DNA of 64,000 nt, taken from Ascarosepion bandense (Eukaryota; Mollusca; Cephalopoda; Sepiida; Sepiidae). Position numbers and translations under genes: made by a program. The DNA lies in contig JBBBDQ010001940.1 in NCBI GenBank assembly GCA_037127315.1, forward strand, positions 524,001 through 588,000, given 5' to 3'. The stretch's first letter is position 1. Each line of letters begins with the position of its first letter. This document shows positions 57,813 to 64,000 of this stretch, piece by piece. The notes beneath the pieces are model-generated. The model saw nothing but the letters and a program-made list of their open reading frames with translations. It ran no database searches and was not told the origin of the DNA.

Positions 57813-58837
57813 AATTCCATCCTTTCTTCAGTGTCCCCTGTTGCTACGCCTGGGGTTTCATTGGGACTACGATAGCGGGGACATAACAAGAAATTAAAAA
57901 AAGAATATCCCAGGGTTCAATAACAGGTTGATAAAAGAACAATGAAAGGGAAATTCTCCAATTCTGGACATCTGTGAACACGGCGAGAAAAAAAATAGGC
58001 AGACACAGAACAACAGAAGACTAAACAAGAATATCTAATGAAAATACTTTATTTACACAATATACACATATAATAAAGAAAAGAAAAGAAAACTAAATAG
58101 TAAAAGGAGATGAGGGGATACTTAGTCAAACATATATCTATGCGACGAAATACAGATTACAGTAATTGCAGAGATCAATGTCGATCGGTTATTATCAAAA
58201 ACATAGAAAAATGTTCATTTAGTAAGTCTTTGATTGACACTGTTCAATCCTTTCTGATGTTGAATATGATACACAGGTAAAACACAGGAATACAGATGAC
58301 TTGGATTTGAGAATTAAGCTCTGGATTCTTTCATCAGTTAAACGATTTTCGGTGGCATTCGATTTCTATGACAGCAAACAGCCAAGTCCAGTGTTGATGA
58401 CGTCCAACTCCTCTGAAAGTAAATAGCCAAGTGACGTTGCTCTATTCCAATACACGCGAAAACAAAAACCATTAGGGGCTTATGTCATGTGTTGGCATAT
58501 GAAAATGAGTAGGCGTTTATACATTGAATACTATTAGGGTCATTTGCACTTATCAGGAAGGCAGTATTTGTATGGCCTGTAATCAAATACCAGACAGGAT
58601 GTGGAGGAAAGGAAGGTTCTTTTCCAAGAACTGGCTTTTGCTGAAGTGATAATAAAAAATGAGTCTATAATCTGTGTGTTCAAAAGAAATTAGGGAACAA
58701 CTATTCTCATATTTCATCGCAAAAATGTAAAGTAGTAAAAATGTACTTGTAAAATCTAAGGTGGGGGTACAAATAATAATCTAATGTAACACCTGTACTG
58801 TTTTTTCTCGCTCTCTAATCAAAAAGTAGACACATTA
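57813..58837. other. Balanced-composition segment of unknown identity
   Basis: A stretch of about 1 kb with less A/T repetition than its surroundings (for example CATTCGATTTCTATGACAGC and CACACAGG-type phrases). It has no long frame. It may be an LTR or another element read on the minus strand, but no matching second copy exists in the window. Confidence 0.35.
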
Positions 58838-58892
58838 AAATGCATTTCATAAATAAAAAGAGAGATAGCAAAAATATATATTACCATAAAAT
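58838..58892. repeat. Short dispersed repeat copy 2
   Basis: Partner of 54948-55002, same orientation. Confidence 0.7.
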
Positions 58893-59872
58893 GTTTATAT
58901 CATTTCAAATTCTGCTTATGCAAAATTTCTATCCTGACCTTGTTCAAAATCAGATATTTATCAGATGGTTCTTTCCTTAGTCATTCCCCCAACTCTGTCA
59001 GGATTTTATTAATTTCTCCAACCACAAGGAAACTCTATTCTTGAGTTTTGGTTACAGATCAAATCCTATTTATTTACGTTTTCGTAACCAGTATTTTGGG
59101 AGTGAGGTCATGAATTAGTTGCAAGCCTAAAGATCACCACATGGCTTATTGTAATAATATCGCTTTTCTGTAAGTAATTCTGGTTTTAGAGAATGAAGCT
59201 TTTTTTTTTTTTTTGAAAAGAGAAATCTTCATCCTTTCTCTCGGTATGTCGATCATTCTATTCACTACCCTTTTTTTTTCCATTTATCAGCTCTAAATAG
59301 TGTCACATTAACATAATTCTGTGGTCACAAACTAAAAGCTTTTGCATGATTGCAATGAATGATGAAAAATAAATCTGATACAAGTTGAAACAGGTGCTAA
59401 TGATGATTCTACCAAATGCAAGTAATGCCTGGCATATTTGTGCTGTTGGAATTTTTCCTCTTGTAAAATAAGTGTGCCCGTTCAAATAAATGTCTTTTTC
59501 GTATGTTTAAAAAATGTGGGATAAAATCATCATACTACAGAGAAAAATATCTGAGAAATAATAGGTATGTTTTACCAAATAAGAATTGTACCTGGTGATG
59601 GATAACTGACAAATCTTTTTATTGGGCTTACACTTGTATTTGATATATAAGAGTATGTAATATTTGACCATTTGTAGATAATTATTTTAAAAGAAACTTG
59701 CTCTTCTGCAGTGGCACTTATTAAATCTTGATTATATTACTGTTGGGCAGAATTTAAAATACATAATTGTTTATATTGATAATGCATGTTTAGGGAATAC
59801 AAAGTTTACAGTTTTCAGCATAATGAAAAAAATAGAACTGGATTCCATCTTAAGTTCTTCAATTTTCTTCAG
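58893..59872. other. Intronic sequence upstream of RRP5 exon i
   Basis: No element recognised. The last bases form the pyrimidine tract and acceptor of exon i. Confidence 0.4.
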
Positions 59873-59929
59873 GTGTCGAGTGATTGGATTTCTCCCTGTA
59901 GAAAACTTGGTGCAAGTTTCTGTGAAATC
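59873..59929 (+). CDS. PDCD11: RRP5/PDCD11 exon i: end of S1 repeat 4
   Basis: One base completes a split lysine codon, then 18 codons, then two bases of a split serine (57 bases). The acceptor is TTTTCTTCAG and the donor GTAAGT. The peptide CRVIGFLPVENLVQVSVKS forms the closing strands of S1 repeat 4. This is the shortest of the ten exons. It is accepted because phase, splice sites and homology all agree. Confidence 0.87.
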
Positions 59930-59999
59930 GTAAGTTGAATTTTTTTTACTGTCATTGTTATGTTAACATTCTTATTATTAAGAAAATCAGCTATATATT

Positions 60000-60228
60000 G
60001 TCAGTCAGTTGTGATACACACTTGGACTGACTTAGTGGAAGATTTTCCCACACTGTAGTAGACTGGTTGCCAACCAAGGCTATAGAAGCCAATCTGTCTT
60101 GCTGGAGTGGGAAGAGATGGATTAATACCTTTCCCAAAGTTATTTGTATGTAAGTAAACAAAACAAATTCAACTGGAATTCAAACTTGGCTCTCTGATTT
60201 CTCATTATGCCACAATGCACATCTGCTA
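60000..60228 (-). repeat. tRNA-derived SINE (family 1), diverged
   Basis: Tail GTCAGTCAGTTGTGATACAC, then AGACTGGTTGCCAACCAAGG, and a head ending ATTATGCCACAATGCACATC. Several internal deletions. Confidence 0.78.
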
Positions 60229-60402
60229 TTATTTTAATCTCACTTGATGATCTTAGTAGATTGTTATTGACCTCAGTCAAGATCATTGAAACCACAAGTC
60301 CATTCTACACTTAAATGTGAACTCCCACAATCCTTTCTATGGCTGTATGTTATGTGTGTTGCCACAGCTACATATGATTTTGAATTCAGAATTGTCATTT
60401 TC

Positions 60403-60488
60403 CTAGACTGGTTGCCAACCATGACTAAAGAGCCCAGTCTGTGAGAGAGGGTTAAAAGAAATGTATTTGCACGAAAGTGAATGTTGGG
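60403..60488 (-). repeat. SINE family 1 body fragment
   Basis: Matches the central body only (AGACTGGTTGCCAACCATGA through TGCACGAAAGTGAATG). Lies 175 bases from the previous copy. Confidence 0.55.
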
Positions 60489-60896
60489 GTAGAATATCAA
60501 AAGCACATTAAGAGAATCAGTTTTTTGTTTAGACCAGTGTACCCTGATGTACTAATGCACCCTAAGTTAACTGAAGAGTAATTTATGAATTATTTTCCTA
60601 TTTAAGAAATCTTTGTTATTTTATATTTTAAACTGGATTCTACATTCCATAATATTTAAGGAGTTAATCCCTTTTCTCTTCCTTAAGGGAATTAAATTGG
60701 TCATTATAGGTGTCTCTAAAAAAAAAAAGAAAAGAAAAGGATTCTTCATAAATCTTTTTTAGTGAAAACTGTACCACTACCACTACCCTAATGTGAAATC
60801 AAAATTCAATATTCCCAAATTTCATGACTAATTTTTCTTTATTAAAAACACTGTTTCAGTGATTTAGTTATTTACAAGTGTACCCTGAAGTAATTT

Positions 60897-61206
60897 GGAT
60901 GTGCGTTATGGTGCATTGGATATCGGCTCGGAATAAGAAATCGGGGAATCAAGTTCAAATTCCAGCCGAGTTCATTGCATTCACTTATGTGCAAATACCC
61001 TTGGGAAAGGTATTAATCTGTCTATTCCTTCCAGTTATGGGTTAAATAACAGGACAGATTGGGTTCTATAGCCTTGGTCAGCAACCAGTCTACCACAGAA
61101 AGCAATGGCAACCTACTGCGGGATAATCTTCTGCCCAGTCAGTCATGTCTCTTTCAAGACATGATCGCCCAAGCGTGTCTCATGTATGGCACTTAACTGA
61201 CTGACC
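60897..61206 (+). repeat. tRNA-derived SINE (family 1), well preserved
   Basis: Head GATGTGCGTTATGGTGCATT with A-box TGGTGCATTGG and B-box-like GTTCAAATTCCAG. Full body, then the hairpin segment CATGTCT/AGACATG and tail CACTTAACTGACTGACC. One of the two best copies. Confidence 0.9.
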
Positions 61207-61689
61207 CTGAAGTAAAAAAGATTGAGAAACACTGCCGAAAAGAAATTGAGAGAGAGCTTATATTGAATTCCATGGCTGAGTTCATTTTAATCTGCTGGTG
61301 TGACTAGGCTCCTGCTGCTAATTAGAAACTATTGAATTTTGAGGAAACAACCAATATCAGCTAACCGTCAATTTTCTCATACTATATTGTTAATAATGAC
61401 TGTAAAACAGTGTCAAAACCAATGCAAACCTCGTTTTTTGTCCTTAGAACCACCACTGACTGTAAAGAATAAAATGCATCATAACCTATTATGACTGGAC
61501 ACCCATTTATTATTTTTTAATCCACAGAATCTTAAACACATGCTACCTTTGTTCAAGTTTATATTTAGATAAGTCATTTGCATGAGGGGCATAAAATCAT
61601 TTCAGTTAGGCCTTTTCACCTATTTACAACTCTGACAATACACTGATGCTAATTATGTTTTTGTTTTTTTTTGTTATAGTAAGTCAGCT

Positions 61690-61768
61690 ATCAATTGGAA
61701 CTTGAAATCTGCTTGCCAATTTCTCATTCCAAGCCACTAACCATTACACCAGCTGCATCTCCATACAT
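61690..61768 (-). repeat. tRNA-like SINE head, minus strand
   Basis: The minus strand reads GATGCAGCTGGTGTAATGGT then TAGTGGCTTGGAATGAGAAA, and further on TTTCAAGTTCCAATTG. These are A- and B-box-like elements of a tRNA-derived SINE. The body is not recognised. Confidence 0.45.
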
Positions 61769-61866
61769 AAAAATATGCATCTGAAAAAAATATATTATTA
61801 TCAATTACTATTTTGTAATTTGTTTTCAATTTTTTTTATTATTTAACTAATTATACTCTTTTCCAG

Positions 61867-61927
61867 TATCCAGACTGACACACAATTTTTGACTATAAAA
61901 GACGTGATTCCTGGTGATGTGGTCACA
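61867..61927 (+). CDS. PDCD11: RRP5/PDCD11 exon j: linker and first strand of S1 repeat 5
   Basis: One base completes the serine, followed by 20 codons ending in phase 0. The acceptor is CTTTTCCAG and the donor GTAAGT. The peptide has FLTIKDVIPGDVVT, equivalent to the family's YxDIEPGAVVKG that opens S1 repeat 5. No later exon was recognised before the window ends at 64000, so the remaining S1 repeats and the C-terminal HAT repeats must lie downstream. Confidence 0.87.
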
Positions 61928-64000
61928 GTAAGTTATTTGAATTTTTACATACAACATTCAAGTTGTTTTTCTAGTCTTCTCATTTCCCTGTGAGAACTGT
62001 GTCATTACAATCTACAATACACAAGTTAAATATCAGTGTTTTTGTATTTAAAGTTGAAATTTGTTTTAGACTTGAGACTTTTTCTTCAGTCTCAACATGA
62101 ATGATATGGATACAAGATTGGTATTGCCATTGTCCATGTTTTGATTTGCATTTTAAATATATTTATACTTTTATTGCAGAGGAATGTAGAGTACATTTCT
62201 ATTGTTTCAACGTTATATGCTTTTAACATTATTTCTATTACATGATCTTCACATATACCAACAAAATATGTAGCATATGTAACATTTATTTTTTAATAAT
62301 GGTAGAGAAACAGGGTAGATGAGTTATTCTCTTGAAGTTTATTTATTTATTTAAAAAATAACTTTTAATAATTAATAATGTTGTATGCTGTTTCAAATTA
62401 GATCTGATTCACTACATCAAAACCTGTCAGCCAGATGTGGATGCTAAGAAAGCAAAACTAAAAATAAAAAAGTCCCTTTCTGCATAAGGCTCTGAGTATC
62501 ACTTCCAGCTCACAACCCCAATACTCACCACCCAATATAAAATACAATTTAAAAAGAGCCAATAATAAGCATTGCTACTAAAGCAAAAGCCTGACAAAAA
62601 ACACCCCATCTGATGTCAGTGAGCAGGCTGTCAATGTCACCACTGGTGGCTACAGTTATCCAACCCAGAAATAGGCATCAACTTTAGGCTTTACTCTCCC
62701 CATCCTCCAGATCACTTCCCTCACCCACTGGGACATTTTATCTTGATCCTGTATGTAGACCATACAAAAAAATTTTCTTTGGAATTCTTGTCTTTTCTTT
62801 CCACCTCACCAGTGGTACTTTGTTGTTTTTCTGTTTTGTACAAACATATGCATTTATAACATAATAGATAAAAATGTTTAATAACTCCCACTCACCATTC
62901 CTTCACCACAACTTGTAACTTTCTGGGTTCATGAGATCTTTAACCATGAAGACAAACACCACAGAATTAGAAAATAAAAATAGTTAACTACCAATATGCT
63001 TTGAACTTAAATCTCACATCTGGAGAGCACATTTTTCAAGACTCTTATCCTCAAGCTTATTATGACCTCCCATTTAGTCATTTTGCACTTTTTAAACCTT
63101 TAAATGACTTTTCCACTCCCTTTTATGTCTAGTATATTGTCACTTTTAATTATCTACACCATCTTTGTTTAATTTCTAGACAGTAAAGTTTCTTTCTTCA
63201 TACTGTTTCTTTTATTTATTTATTAGTAACATAGTGTTTATTTATTTTTAATGTTATGCCCTTTGAGAATGTGGATGATCATGACTACAGATTTTTCTTT
63301 AATTTTTGTTCATTTTTAGGAAAAGTAGTGGAGTGGTTTCCTGTTGGCTTCTCTATAGTTGAGAATTGAGTTTTCCTTTTCTTATACTGGTTTCCACCCA
63401 TGGCTAGAGATCTTAGTCTACCATGACATTTAAATCATGGCTAAGGGTAGAGAGATGACTTATATTCATGCTTTCTGCACGTACATTTGTATAAAGTGAA
63501 AGCACCAAACTAAATTTAAACTCTACTTTCTGATTCCATTTTCTGTACGAAAATCTTAAAATTCTGTGTGATTAGTGGTTAAGAAAACAGCTTTTAGCTA
63601 GGGGGATCTTTATTTCCTGGAATCAGTCCCTACACCTGTCCTAAGCAGTGGAAAGGTACAAGTGTAAACATGTAAGAGATTCTTGATAACTTTTCACTGA
63701 CTGGACATTTGAATGCTCACATTGCATCTCCATTATTGTTTGTGTCTCTTTGCACTAAAAATTAGTAAACACCAGCTGCAAGCTCACAAAAGGCAAAAAT
63801 AAATGCCATAGTGAGAAATAAGGACTCCAACCATGTTTACAATATATTTAGGTGTTTATTCAGGATTTCACTTCCTCCTACCAATTCTCCGTCCATCCCA
63901 ACATCATGACATATGGCTGGCAACTGTACTACTTAAGCAATAGTCTGTCCCCATTAGCACCCAATCCCGATCTCAAATCAAATACCAACTGTGACCATTA
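61928..64000. other. Sequence after the last RRP5 exon found
   Basis: Presumed intron, with no further exon recognised. A diverged minus-strand SINE family 1 remnant may lie at 63380-63540 (ACTGGTTTCCACCCATGGCT region). The segment 62420-62960 has balanced composition but no recognised product. Confidence 0.45.

Noticed and set aside
57836..58800. Solo LTR
   Set aside because: No second LTR, no clear TG...CA ends and no target-site duplication could be found by eye.
1..64000. CRISPR array, prokaryotic operon, canonical tRNA or rRNA gene
   Set aside because: Repeats are dispersed or microsatellite, genes are split by introns, and tRNA-like segments are SINE heads without complete cloverleafs.

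Overview
This is nuclear DNA from an animal. It is AT-rich, intron-bearing and full of decayed transposable elements. A cephalopod mollusc (octopus-like) is the best guess. That rests on my recollection of which repeat families occur there (a tRNA-derived SINE, CR1/Jockey-like and RTE-like non-LTR elements, Tc1/mariner elements) and was not checked by search.

Only one host gene is convincing. Ten plus-strand exons between 30145 and 61927 encode 378 uninterrupted codons of the ribosome-biogenesis protein RRP5/PDCD11. They carry S1 RNA-binding repeats 1 to 4 and the first strand of repeat 5. Every junction is AG/GT and all phases agree. The N-terminal exons and the rest of the protein lie outside the window or were not found.

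Layout. 1-30144 holds no firm host exon and is a repeat mosaic: SINEs; a broken pogo/Tigger-like element (1613-4425) with a TIR-bounded relative in opposite orientation (17369-18953); a decayed CR1-like element on the minus strand (6149-8870); an RTE-like fragment (10205-10955); a Ty3/Gypsy pol remnant (20310-21790); and a nearly full-length CR1-like element on the plus strand (26084-29566). 30145-61927 is the RRP5 gene, with introns of 1.7-5.8 kb filled by SINEs, CR1-like fragments, two dead mariners (43680-44700, 53040-54110), four Tc1-like fragments, an RTE-like fragment, microsatellites and several inverted repeats. 61928-64000 is intron or downstream sequence with SINE remnants.

I see no operon, CRISPR array, canonical tRNA, rRNA or novel gene system. 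The points most worth checking are structural: a tandem duplication that copied the 3' end and splice donor of an RRP5 exon, a 249/284-bp intronic inverted repeat able to form a long dsRNA hairpin, oppositely oriented Tc1 copies flanking a 102-bp exon, and the pogo-like pair.
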